Assembly (NCBI GenBank): GCA_937859515.1
Contig: CALMAK010000011.1
Span: 1 to 64,000, forward strand
Length of the DNA: 64,000 nt
DNA from: an uncultured Candidatus Saccharibacteria bacterium
GTDB taxonomy: Bacteria; Patescibacteriota; Saccharimonadia; Saccharimonadales; Saccharimonadaceae
Reading direction: 5' to 3'
In this document: in pieces, positions 36,338 to 45,464 of the stretch
Layout of the letters: every line of letters begins with the position of its first letter
Numbering within the stretch: the stretch's first letter is position 1
Translations under genes and position numbers: made by a program
The notes under the pieces: generated by a model
What the model was told of the DNA's origin: nothing
What the model saw: only the letters and a program-made list of their open reading frames with translations
Database searches by the model: none

Positions 36338-37300
36338 ATGACAAAAGACGAGACTACCACTACCGTTAACGGCCAGGCCTACGATACACAAACAGGGTTA
36401 CCTGTTGCTCGCACATCTGCCCATACGCCCACAGGACAGACCACGCCTCACCGCCCGGCAACGGCGCTTCATGCCTCGACTCAAAAGTCAAAGACCCTCA
36501 GGCGCGTTCCCACCAAAAAGCCCGAAGCAAAAAAGCCTGACACCCTCAGCCCGTTGGTTGCACGACGACCACAACGACGTTCATTAGACATTGCCAGACA
36601 CCCTCAGGTAAAAAAGACCGCCACAACACCTCTTAGGGCGCCGGAAACTCCGGATATCGCCCCTCGCACACACCCTCACGTAGAGAAAGCGAACCAACGC
36701 CTCGGGGCAAAGAAGACCACTCATCATCCTGCACCCCACAAGACACCGACACCCAAAGAGATAAAGAATGCCGAGATTGCACGCGCGCTCGAGAAGAGCA
36801 CTTCCGGCAAAAAGGAAAAGCACATCAAGAGACAGTCGACCACGCGCCGCAAAAAGATTACTCGTTTTAGTATTATTGGTGCTGCAATTGCCATTATTAT
36901 CGGTGTAATCGTATGGATTAACCTTCCATCGCTATCGGTCCGTTTCGCTGCTTCACAAACTGGTGTTTCTGCAACCGTCCCGCACTACACCCCCGAGGGA
37001 TTCCGCATGCAGTGGCCAGTCGGAACAAAAGACAACTACGTCTCCATTACGTACACCGCACACGACACAGATACATCTTTTACATTAGGTCAATCAAACA
37101 GTTCATGGAACTCGGACGCCGTTCGATCGATGGTCGAAGAAGACTCAGAAGGACGATTCTTAACCTCACGTGATCGTGGCATTACCGTCTATACATACAA
37201 CGGCAATGCAGCCTGGGTTAACAGAGGTATCCTCTATACCATCGAAGGCACCGCCGATCTGTCAAGTGATGACATCATGCGCATCGCTAACAGCTTATAG
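36338..37300 (+). CDS. Membrane protein with DUF4367-like extracytoplasmic domain
   Basis: 320 residues. The first ~175 are Thr/Pro/Lys/His-rich and likely disordered. A basic stretch and one membrane helix (~176-196) lead to a ~120-residue domain with YVSITYTAHDTDTSFTLGQSNSSW and GITVYTYNGNAAWVNRGILYTIEG, matching DUF4367-type domains. DUF4367 is often found on anti-sigma or envelope-sensing proteins; the role here is unknown. It is followed at once by a 33-bp palindrome. Confidence 0.8.
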   Translation: MTKDETTTTVNGQAYDTQTGLPVARTSAHTPTGQTTPHRPATALHASTQKSKTLRRVPTKKPEAKKPDTLSPLVARRPQRRSLDIARHPQVKKTATTPLRAPETPDIAPRTHPHVEKANQRLGAKKTTHHPAPHKTPTPKEIKNAEIARALEKSTSGKKEKHIKRQSTTRRKKITRFSIIGAAIAIIIGVIVWINLPSLSVRFAASQTGVSATVPHYTPEGFRMQWPVGTKDNYVSITYTAHDTDTSFTLGQSNSSWNSDAVRSMVEEDSEGRFLTSRDRGITVYTYNGNAAWVNRGILYTIEGTADLSSDDIMRIANSL

Positions 37301-37333
37301 GGTATATTGATTACAATATTGTATCAATATACC
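37301..37333 (+). terminator. Near-perfect A/T-rich palindrome after DUF4367-like gene
   Basis: Starting with the base after the stop codon, an 11-bp arm plus a further 5 bp pair with a single-base bulge. No T-run follows, so it could instead be a protein-binding site or mRNA-stabilising hairpin. Confidence 0.45.
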
Positions 37334-37402
37334 ACTTCGTTACCTCGGCAATAACTGCAAACAGCTATTTCGCTCGGACTCCTAGTGTTATAATAAGGAA
37401 AT

Positions 37403-38848
37403 ATGAGTATTGTTCGCACCCGTTTTGCCCCAAGTCCCACTGGTTTTATGCACGTTGGTGGTGTTCGCACTGCATTATTTGCATGGTTATTAGCCCAACA
37501 AGCCAAAGATGAAGGAACGTTTATCCTTCGTATTGAAGATACCGACAAGGTACGCGAAGTCGCGGGCAGCATTCAGCAGATTGAAGACAGCCTGCGTTGG
37601 CTAGGAATCACCTGGAACGAGGGTATTGACGTCGGCGGACCACACGCGCCCTATAAGCAGTCACAACGTCTTGAGCTTTATCACGAATGGGCACGTAGAC
37701 TGATCAAAGAGGGGAGGGCATACGCCGACCCGTACACGCCCGCAGAGCTTGAAGCATTCCGTCAGGCTGCCAAGGACGCCAAGCAACCGTTCCTCTTCCG
37801 CAACCATCGACCCGAACATCCACCAGAATGGGACGGAACGCAACCGCTACGATTCAAGTCTGATCCAAAGCCTTATCAATGGACCGACGCTGTCATGGGC
37901 AATCTCTCAACCGGGCCCGAAGCAATTGACGACTTTATTCTCATTAAAAGTGATGGCTACCCAACTTATAACTTTTGTCACATCGTCGATGACGCCATCA
38001 TGGAAGTAACTCATGTATTGCGTAGCCAAGAGTTTATTAGCAGCACACCGAAATTCCTTAACCTTTACGAAGCACTCCACCTCGAACGGCCAACCCTTGC
38101 AACGCTACCTTTCGTGATGGCGATGGACGGCAAGAAAAAACTAGGCAAGCGTGACGGGGCAAAAGACATTCTTGAGTACGCGAAAGAGGGGTATTTGCCT
38201 GAGGCGATGGCCAACTTTCTCGCAACCCTCGGCTGGAACGACGGTACCGAGCAAGAAGTATTTACCATTCATGAGCTTGTTGACAAGTTCGACCTAGCAC
38301 GCGTTCAAAAGAGCCCTGCGCGATTCGACGAACGGCGCCTCCTCTGGCTGAACGGACAGCATATCCGTATGCTATCGATTGACGAGCTCTACCAGCGTGC
38401 CGAACCATTTTGGACCGAGGCCGCCGCCAAAGCTTCTGAGGCACTCAAAAAAGAAGTCCTCTCGCTCGTGCAGGATCGTCTTAAAACCTTGGCCGACCTT
38501 CCTGTCATTACACAATATTTCTTTGAAGACCCAACACCTGACTGGACAATGGTCGAAAGCAACAAACAGTTCAAAAAGCATTCTCGTCAAGATTTGATCG
38601 AGCTTTTAAAAACAACAAAAACCGCCCTTCAAGCTGACACTGACTTTTCTGAAGAGTCAATTCAAGAAACATTAAATACTCTTCTCGAACAAACCGATGA
38701 GAAACCTGGCGTTCTATTTAGTATCATCCGCCTCAGCGTTAGCTGGGCTCCGTTCAGCCCAGCCCTCAACGAAACTCTGACACTCATTGGCAAGGAAAAA
38801 ACTCTTCGCCGTATTGATCAAGCCATTGCCATGTCCACCAGTTCGTAG
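37403..38848 (+). CDS. gltX: Glutamyl-tRNA synthetase
   Basis: 481 residues, class I. The HIGH equivalent is APSPTGFMHVGGVRTALFAWL (~9-28), and the KMSKS loop is KKLGKRDG (~245), where the usual Ser is Gly. The anticodon-binding C-terminal domain is helical and ends RRIDQAIAMS. It charges tRNA-Glu and, as no glnS is in view, perhaps also tRNA-Gln. TGT-extended TATAAT (37389-37394) ends 8 nt before the ATG. Confidence 0.96.
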   Translation: MSIVRTRFAPSPTGFMHVGGVRTALFAWLLAQQAKDEGTFILRIEDTDKVREVAGSIQQIEDSLRWLGITWNEGIDVGGPHAPYKQSQRLELYHEWARRLIKEGRAYADPYTPAELEAFRQAAKDAKQPFLFRNHRPEHPPEWDGTQPLRFKSDPKPYQWTDAVMGNLSTGPEAIDDFILIKSDGYPTYNFCHIVDDAIMEVTHVLRSQEFISSTPKFLNLYEALHLERPTLATLPFVMAMDGKKKLGKRDGAKDILEYAKEGYLPEAMANFLATLGWNDGTEQEVFTIHELVDKFDLARVQKSPARFDERRLLWLNGQHIRMLSIDELYQRAEPFWTEAAAKASEALKKEVLSLVQDRLKTLADLPVITQYFFEDPTPDWTMVESNKQFKKHSRQDLIELLKTTKTALQADTDFSEESIQETLNTLLEQTDEKPGVLFSIIRLSVSWAPFSPALNETLTLIGKEKTLRRIDQAIAMSTSS

Positions 38849-38886
38849 TCCATATCGCTCGTGCTTATTGTGGTATACTGTACGTA

Positions 38887-39972
38887 ATGCGTACGAAAAT
38901 AAATAGCTTTGTAAAATTTCGCGGCTGGGTCGATAGTCACCGTATACTTAGTCTTGTCATTGCAGGCATCCTACTACTTATACTTGGTGCAGGTGTTGCT
39001 ACTTTTGTAATCGCCCGGCACCCCGTCGCCGATATCCCTCCAGCCACAAAAACTGCTTCCAAAAAAGAAGAGCCAAAGCCCACCTTCTATGCACCCCTGA
39101 CTGGTCTGGCCGTCGATAGTGAAGAGGCGATCGCCAAACCCGTCACTGCTATTATGATCGAAAATAGCCCTGATGCCAGGCCACAATCTGGCATCAAAAA
39201 TAGTGCAGTCGTCTACGAAGCAATCGCCGAGGGTGGCATTACGCGTTTCCTCGTACTATACCAGCAAGAAAAACCACAGCTTGTTGGACCTGTTCGTAGC
39301 CTTCGCATGTACTACGTCGACTGGCTCGCCCCTTATAATGCTAGCGTTGCTCATGTTGGCGGCAGTGCCAACGCACTTGCTGAAATTCGCAACGGTAATT
39401 ATCGTGACATTGACCAATTCTTTAATGGTGGCAGCTATTGGCGTGCTAGTGAACGTTGGGCGCCTCATAATGTTTACACGAGCTTTGAGCGACTTGATGC
39501 GCTCAATGCATCAAAGGGTTACACAATCTCAAAGCCGTCGGTGTTTGCTCGTAAAGATTCCAAACCCACCCAAACGCCAACTGCAACCTCTATTTCTGTC
39601 ACTATGAGCGGTCCAACATACAACAGCAGCTACACCTATGACGCCGCAAGCAATCTCTACTTCAGATCTCAGGGTGGCGCACCCCATACCGATAGAGAGG
39701 AAGGACAAATTACACCTAGAGTAGTAATCGTCATCAAATCAGCAATGCAAACTGTCTTTGAGGATGGCTGGCGGCAACAATACCAAACAACTGGCAGCGG
39801 CAGCGCCACAATCTTCCAAGATGGCACCGTCCAGGAAGTTACATGGCACAAGACCGACCGAGTGGGTCAATATCACTTTACCGACGCCGAGGGTAAAAAT
39901 GTAGCTTTGGCCCGAGGACAAACCTGGATCAGCGTTGTGCCAGCCGATACAGGAGGTGTATCATGGCAGTAA
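38887..39972 (+). CDS. DUF3048 (YerB-like) membrane-anchored protein
   Basis: 361 residues. One membrane helix (~20-42), a Lys/Pro-rich linker, then DUF3048: APLTGLAVDSEEAIAKPVTAIMIENSPDARPQSG, the AEGGITRFLVLYQQ strand and the C-terminal TWHKTDR and GQTWISVVPADTGGVSW. It lacks the lipobox of YerB. It overlaps the kinase gene by 10 nt, which suggests a sensory or envelope partner of that kinase. TGG-extended TATACT (38874-38879) ends 7 nt before the ATG. Confidence 0.88.
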   Translation: MRTKINSFVKFRGWVDSHRILSLVIAGILLLILGAGVATFVIARHPVADIPPATKTASKKEEPKPTFYAPLTGLAVDSEEAIAKPVTAIMIENSPDARPQSGIKNSAVVYEAIAEGGITRFLVLYQQEKPQLVGPVRSLRMYYVDWLAPYNASVAHVGGSANALAEIRNGNYRDIDQFFNGGSYWRASERWAPHNVYTSFERLDALNASKGYTISKPSVFARKDSKPTQTPTATSISVTMSGPTYNSSYTYDAASNLYFRSQGGAPHTDREEGQITPRVVIVIKSAMQTVFEDGWRQQYQTTGSGSATIFQDGTVQEVTWHKTDRVGQYHFTDAEGKNVALARGQTWISVVPADTGGVSWQ

Positions 39973-41519
39973 AAGATGATAAGAAGCCCGCACCCATCTC
40001 GCTTATCACGGAGTATATCCCTAAGCTTCAGCGTAGAATGGTACTTACAATTACCTTGCCTAGTGTTTTGATTGGCCTTGCGTGCGCCTTACTACTGATC
40101 ACGACTAGTATCACGTATCCTAATCATTACGTCTTTTGGATAATCACTGCAGCCGTTACGTTACTATCATTCGCTAGCAACCTCCTCATTTTTGTACACA
40201 CCTCAAGTCCCGTTGATGATCTGATGCGCGCCATCGCTCGAGTCTCAGGTGAGTCATCCAATGGACCATTACCAAATCCGCATGATGAAAAGTACATCAA
40301 AAATGGGCTCAGTGCAGCTTTGCAGGCTGTCTACAATCTTGACGGCCAGCAGCATAAAAAAGCCGCAGATGCTTCCGCTAATGAACTAAGTAAGACTTCA
40401 TCCTCTATTCTTCATTCGCTTGATCGCATGCATGGTTCACTAATTACGCTCGATGCCAAGCACAATGTTGTATATGCCAGCAAGGCAAGCCCCCTTCATA
40501 CCGTTGACGGAAAACTGCAGCCTCAACTTTTGTTCAATGTTAATGATGCGCTTCTCCCGTGGCTAGAGGAATGTGAGGCGAACGCAGTAAAGTCTGAGCG
40601 TATCTGGCGACGCATCCCCAACAAGCCAGCCGACCAAGAAGATCAGCGAATATTTGATGTTTACGCCTCATACGAAAAGGGTGCTGCGCACGAAACTGTC
40701 CTGACGCTTGTCGACCAGACAACCCTTTATCAGAACGACGAAGAAGATCTCAACTTCATTGCGTTTGCTGCACATGAACTACGCGGTCCAATCACTGTTA
40801 TCCGTGGCTATCTCGACGTCCTTGAAGACGAACTTTCAGATGTCCTTGCCGCTGATCAACGTGAACTGTTCCATCGCCTTACTGTGTCCGCCAATCGACT
40901 CTCTAGCTATATTAACAATATTCTCAACACCTCACGTTACGACCGTCGCCACATGAGCATTACTCTAGTGCCCGACTCACTTGAAGACATATATTCTACC
41001 ATTAATGATGATATGATGCTTCGCGCCGCATCACAAAATAGGATCCTTTCTGTCAGTATTCCTGATTCATTGCCGCAGATTGCCGCAGAGCGTGCCAGCC
41101 TCAGTGAAGTCATCAGCAACCTCATCGACAACGCGATTAAATACAGCAATGAGGGCGGCGTCATCAATGTCACCGCCGAACAAAAAGGAGATTTTGTCGA
41201 TATTGTCGTATCCGACCATGGCATCGGCATGCCAGGCAATGTTGTCAACAACTTATTCCAAAAGTTCTATCGATCGCATCGCTCACGTGAGACCGTTGCC
41301 GGGAGTGGCATCGGCCTTTACATCAGCAAGGCAATTGTTGAGTCGCATGGTGGTACAATTAGTGTACGAAGCGTTGAAGGGCAGGGCTCAACATTTACCG
41401 CCTCCATTCCAACGTATGCCTCAGTCGCTGACAAGCTTACTGAGAACGGCAATAACAACCAAGACCTTATCTCGCAAGGAAAAGGTTGGATAAGAAATCA
41501 TTCAATGTACCGAGGGTAA
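39963..41519 (+). CDS. Sensor histidine kinase
   Basis: 518 residues. Two membrane helices (~29-50 and 57-80), a HAMP/PAS-like central region (~85-255), HisKA with AAHELRGP (His271), and a HATPase with NLIDNAIKYS, SDHGIGMP and SGIGLYISK. The extracytoplasmic loop is only a few residues, so it probably senses through the membrane or through the overlapping DUF3048 protein. The response regulator starts 5 nt after its stop. Confidence 0.93.
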   Translation: MAVKDDKKPAPISLITEYIPKLQRRMVLTITLPSVLIGLACALLLITTSITYPNHYVFWIITAAVTLLSFASNLLIFVHTSSPVDDLMRAIARVSGESSNGPLPNPHDEKYIKNGLSAALQAVYNLDGQQHKKAADASANELSKTSSSILHSLDRMHGSLITLDAKHNVVYASKASPLHTVDGKLQPQLLFNVNDALLPWLEECEANAVKSERIWRRIPNKPADQEDQRIFDVYASYEKGAAHETVLTLVDQTTLYQNDEEDLNFIAFAAHELRGPITVIRGYLDVLEDELSDVLAADQRELFHRLTVSANRLSSYINNILNTSRYDRRHMSITLVPDSLEDIYSTINDDMMLRAASQNRILSVSIPDSLPQIAAERASLSEVISNLIDNAIKYSNEGGVINVTAEQKGDFVDIVVSDHGIGMPGNVVNNLFQKFYRSHRSRETVAGSGIGLYISKAIVESHGGTISVRSVEGQGSTFTASIPTYASVADKLTENGNNNQDLISQGKGWIRNHSMYRG

Positions 41520-41523
41520 AAAT

Positions 41524-41907
41524 ATGACAACCGCTAAATCCATTCTTATTATCGAAGACGACCGTTTTATCGGTGAGATGTACGTTCGCAGCCTGCGCAA
41601 AGCAGGATATGACGTTGATTGGATGGTTGATGGTAACGATGGTCTTGTCGCCGCCCGAAACAAGCCATACGATGCGATGCTTCTCGATGTCATGTTGCCT
41701 GAACGACGAGGCAGCGACATCCTCCACGCACTTCGTGGCAATGGCGAAGACCTTATCCCCGACACCAAGGTCATTGTGTTAACTAATTTTGAACAAGACG
41801 ATGAGTCGCGGACCGCCATGCAACAAAATGCCGACGCCTATCTCATTAAGGCAGAAATTACCCCTCGAAAACTACTATCCATTCTCGACGATATATTTAC
41901 TCGTTAA
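41524..41907 (+). CDS. Single-domain response regulator
   Basis: 127 residues, receiver domain only. The phosphoacceptor is Asp55 (LLDVMLP), the acidic pocket is EDD (11-13), the switch Thr is in VLTN and the conserved Lys is in LIKAE. With no output domain it probably signals by protein contact, like CheY, or in a phosphorelay. It is co-transcribed with the kinase. Confidence 0.93.
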   Translation: MTTAKSILIIEDDRFIGEMYVRSLRKAGYDVDWMVDGNDGLVAARNKPYDAMLLDVMLPERRGSDILHALRGNGEDLIPDTKVIVLTNFEQDDESRTAMQQNADAYLIKAEITPRKLLSILDDIFTR

Positions 41908-41922
41908 CACCAAAACACCACG

Positions 41923-41949
41923 AAAAAAGCCCACCTTCTGGGGTGAGCT
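41923..41949 (-). terminator. Terminator of tRNA-Glu
   Basis: On the minus strand an 8-bp stem (41928-41935/41942-41949) is followed by six T residues. It sits inside an outer 11-bp stem (41916-41926 with 41951-41961) that includes the CCA end of the tRNA. Confidence 0.8.
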
Positions 41950-41956
41950 GTTTTCG

Positions 41957-42031
41957 TGGTGACCTCACGGGGAATCGAACCCCGATTGCAAGGATGAGAA
42001 CCTTGTGTCCTAACCGTTAGACGATGAGGCC
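41957..42031 (-). tRNA. tRNA-Glu (anticodon CTC)
   Basis: 75 nt with encoded CCA. The acceptor is GGCCTCA/TGAGGTC, the D-arm contains AACGGTTAGGAC, the anticodon loop TTCTCAT gives CTC, and the T arm is CGGGG/TTCGATT/CCCCG. It reads GAG codons. Confidence 0.95.
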
Positions 42032-42154
42032 AAATCTTGATAAAACAAGTACGATGACCTACTGTTAAATCACGGTCATTACTCGCAACATTGTACCAAA
42101 CATTTTATCTAACGTCCACCATACTGTAGCGGATTTTATTGCTATACTTAGCCT

Positions 42155-43171
42155 ATGCAATCATCACAAAAACCTCTTCGTGGCGTCAATCTTGGCGGCT
42201 GGCTCGTGCTCGAGCAATGGATGACGCCCCATCTTTTTGCGGGAACTGATGCAAAAGATGAATATACCTTCATGCAGACACCTGATGCTGCGATAAAAAT
42301 TAAAAAACATCGCGATTCATTCATCACAGAAGAGGATTTTCGGTGGCTTGCAGGCAATAATTATAACGCGGTCCGTATTCCCGTCGGATATTGGATCTTT
42401 AACGGAGATAATCCTTTCACGCCCTGTATCGATTATCTTGATTGGGCAATTAAGATGGCCACCAAATATAACCTACATGCACTGATCTGTCTGCATGGTG
42501 CACCTGGCAGCCAAAACGGACATGACCATAGCGGTCGCATTGGTGGGGCAGAGTGGTATAATAACCCAACCTATCGCCAGCAAACCATCGACGTCATATC
42601 CCGTCTTGCTGCCAGGTACAAACAACAACCTGCTGTCTGGGGGATTGAGCTCCTCAACGAACCAAACGCATGGCGATTGCCGTGGGTTCTGCGACGATAT
42701 CACAAAGATGCCTACAAGGCGATTCAATCCACTGGACGAGAAGGACTTGTGACCGTTTTTTCTGATGGGTTTATGCCGCGATATATGTCAGGCACTCTTA
42801 AGGCCGTACCAGAATACCCTGTCATGATGGATACGCATTGGTATCATTTTTTCATGCCAAAATGGGTTCAACGAAGACTGCCATTCGCATTTTATCAATG
42901 GCAGCTACGTCGTCGCACCAAACTTCTTATCAGACTCAGTAAAGCCCAGCCCATCATCATGGGCGAGTGGAGCGGTGTCATTGGCGGAGAGGCATTGTCG
43001 CGCTTTGATACATCGCATCACAAAGAGCTGACGTACCGACATCTACGCGACCAACAGCGTCTCTTTTCACACCTCGCCGGCTGGTTTTACTGGAACTACA
43101 AGACCGAACGTCGAGGCATCTTCCACTACAGATCAATGAATGAAGATGGACACACAGAACCACCGTTTTAA
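42155..43171 (+). CDS. GH5-family glucanase-like protein (exo-beta-1,3-glucanase type)
   Basis: 338 residues. RGVNLGGWLVLEQWMTPHLF is the hallmark opening of GH5 subfamily 9 exo-1,3-glucanases known mostly from fungi. The acid/base Glu is in LLNEPN (~169) and the nucleophile in IIMGEWSG (~271), with the substrate-binding DTHWYHFF between. No signal peptide or anchor is visible, so it may be cytoplasmic or exported by another path. It may cleave glucan from a host or biofilm. TGC-extended TATACT (42143-42148) ends 6 nt before the ATG. Confidence 0.88.
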   Translation: MQSSQKPLRGVNLGGWLVLEQWMTPHLFAGTDAKDEYTFMQTPDAAIKIKKHRDSFITEEDFRWLAGNNYNAVRIPVGYWIFNGDNPFTPCIDYLDWAIKMATKYNLHALICLHGAPGSQNGHDHSGRIGGAEWYNNPTYRQQTIDVISRLAARYKQQPAVWGIELLNEPNAWRLPWVLRRYHKDAYKAIQSTGREGLVTVFSDGFMPRYMSGTLKAVPEYPVMMDTHWYHFFMPKWVQRRLPFAFYQWQLRRRTKLLIRLSKAQPIIMGEWSGVIGGEALSRFDTSHHKELTYRHLRDQQRLFSHLAGWFYWNYKTERRGIFHYRSMNEDGHTEPPF

Positions 43172-43228
43172 CCTCTTGCCATCAGGCGAAATCTCATGCA
43201 TACTAAGGGTAAGTAATATTATGTTAGT

Positions 43229-45406
43229 TTGACTTTAGGGGGCGCTATTAAACCGGTTGTCATTGACAGTTTCTGGTATCGACGCATCAATGAGGCGATT
43301 GCTTTTATGGCGTTGTCTATTTTTGCGCTGTATATGTGGTTTAATTTCCTCAGTCCCCACAAGCCACCCTATGACATCCAGCTGATTACACTACTCGTTG
43401 CTATTGCCGCAGCAGCTTCAGGTATCGTAGCACGCGCCATTGTTGATCTTCAGGGCACTTTTGTCCGTACCCTCATAAGCTATCTTCTCCTTGCTGCCGC
43501 TATCGCATTGCTCTTATTTGATACCTCAGGTATCTCCTCACCATACTTGTTCATGTGGACGCTTGTCGCTGCCTTTGCTGGACTGTTTGGCATCTGGAGC
43601 TCAGCTCCGATATTTCTCGTTGCCAGTGGCTATTTGGCTGTATTACTTATTGGGGGCGACATCCAACAAGCAAGCATCGCCCCAACTGTTCTTATCGTCA
43701 CATTACCGATTCTTTTCAGTATTATTGTGTGGTCACACGTTAACCAGGTTTCATATCTTAAGAAAGAACGCGACCCTGTTGCATACAAACAACTGTCCGA
43801 CGAGTTGAGTGACCTTGCTAACGAATCTTCAGAAGTTGTTATTAATGCCATCGGTGACGGCGTTCTGGCAATCGATAGCCAAGGTATCATCCAGCTGATT
43901 AATCCAGCAGCCCAATCGATCCTCGGATGGACAAAGCATGATGCCTTAACCTTGCAGTATCAATCGGTACTCAAGCTCACCAGTGAAGATAACAAGCAAC
44001 TTTCTGATACTATGGAGCCAATCAAGCAAGCCCTCAATACAACCCAAGAAGTTCGCTCAAACCATCTTCAAGTTGAGACAAAAAGCGGTAAAAAGATATT
44101 TATTTCTCTCGTTGTGTCACCACTTGGGCCTGCTGGCAGCGGTGTTATCGCAGTGTTTCGAGATGTCACCAAAGAACGTGCCGAAGAGCGCGAGCAAGCC
44201 GAATTCATCAGTACCGCCAGCCACGAGATGCGTACACCAGTCGCCAGCATCGAGGGCTACCTTGGATTGGCTCTCAACCCAGCCACCGCTACTATCGACG
44301 ACAAAGCACGTGACTTTATTAACAAAGCCCACGAATCCGCACAACATCTTGGCCGCCTCTTCCAGGACCTCCTTGATGTTTCAAGAGCAGAAGATGGGCG
44401 CCTGTCGAACAATCCAACCGTTATTGATATTGTACAGTTTACCGGCGACGTGGTTGAGGGTCTTCAGCAAAAAGCAACCGACAAGGGTCTCCAACTAGCC
44501 TTTAAACCTGGACCAAGTACGGCCGACAAGGGCGAACGACGTCTTAGCCCGGTGTACCATGTAAACGTTGATAAGGACCATATTCGTGAGATCATCAACA
44601 ATCTTACCGAAAATGCCATAAAATACACCCCAGCTGGCGAGGTGTCAATTGACATTACAGGAGATAACGAACATATCACAATCGCCATTACCGACAGTGG
44701 TATTGGTATTCCAGCCGAAGACTTGTCGCATCTTTTTCAAAAGTTTTATCGGGTTGATAATACTGATACGCGCGAAATTGGCGGCACTGGCCTTGGTTTG
44801 TACCTCTGTCGGCGTCTCGTCGAGACAATCGGTGGACGCATCTGGGCCGAAAGTACTTACAAAAAGGGGAGTACTTTTTACGTTCAAGTGCCTCGGCTTG
44901 ACCCCCTCCAGGCAAAGCAGCTTCTCAGGGAACAAGCTGATGCTGAGGCTGCAAAAGCCAAACAAGCTGCCGAAGCCGCTGAAGCTGCAGCAACCTCAAC
45001 ACCGTCCCTTCCGGCATCACCCACTCCAACATCAGTCCCGACTCAGTCCCCAACACCAATAGCAGTGTTACCACCACAGCCCACACCTCAACCGGCACCT
45101 GTCGCTATAGGCACCCCTCCTTTACCATCAACACCTACACCCATTGCCACTTCACAACCAGTACCTGTATTTGTCGCGCCCGCCCCTCAGCCCTCGGTAG
45201 CATCTGCAGCTCCGGTCATATCCACGCCAGTACCACCCATTCCAGAACCAGCATCAATCCCAATTGCGCCACCCGTCGCTCCTCAACCTCAACCACCAGT
45301 TCAAGTTCCCGTACGCACAAATATACCTCTATCCAGCATCGAACAAAATCCTGCCGCATTCACAGCGCCGAGGGACGGAAATGTTAATATTCCACCCCGA
45401 AATTAA
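43229..45406 (+). CDS. Multi-span sensor histidine kinase with PAS and long Pro-rich tail
   Basis: 725 residues. Six to seven membrane helices (~20-185) form a MASE-like sensor with no large loop. A PAS domain follows (~205-320: VINAIGDGVLAIDSQGIIQLINPAA), then HisKA (STASHEMRTP, His332) and HATPase (NLTENAIKYT, DSGIGIP, GTGLGLY). After residue ~560 an Ala-rich helix runs into ~150 residues of Pro/Thr/Ala/Val low complexity. The TTG start fits TATTAT (43217-43222) ending 6 nt upstream, but the exact start is uncertain. Confidence 0.9.
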   Translation: MTLGGAIKPVVIDSFWYRRINEAIAFMALSIFALYMWFNFLSPHKPPYDIQLITLLVAIAAAASGIVARAIVDLQGTFVRTLISYLLLAAAIALLLFDTSGISSPYLFMWTLVAAFAGLFGIWSSAPIFLVASGYLAVLLIGGDIQQASIAPTVLIVTLPILFSIIVWSHVNQVSYLKKERDPVAYKQLSDELSDLANESSEVVINAIGDGVLAIDSQGIIQLINPAAQSILGWTKHDALTLQYQSVLKLTSEDNKQLSDTMEPIKQALNTTQEVRSNHLQVETKSGKKIFISLVVSPLGPAGSGVIAVFRDVTKERAEEREQAEFISTASHEMRTPVASIEGYLGLALNPATATIDDKARDFINKAHESAQHLGRLFQDLLDVSRAEDGRLSNNPTVIDIVQFTGDVVEGLQQKATDKGLQLAFKPGPSTADKGERRLSPVYHVNVDKDHIREIINNLTENAIKYTPAGEVSIDITGDNEHITIAITDSGIGIPAEDLSHLFQKFYRVDNTDTREIGGTGLGLYLCRRLVETIGGRIWAESTYKKGSTFYVQVPRLDPLQAKQLLREQADAEAAKAKQAAEAAEAAATSTPSLPASPTPTSVPTQSPTPIAVLPPQPTPQPAPVAIGTPPLPSTPTPIATSQPVPVFVAPAPQPSVASAAPVISTPVPPIPEPASIPIAPPVAPQPQPPVQVPVRTNIPLSSIEQNPAAFTAPRDGNVNIPPRN

Positions 45407-45464
45407 CAATAAACATGAGTACTATGGTATTTTTAAAATGCATTGGGTACAATAGGAAACAGTT

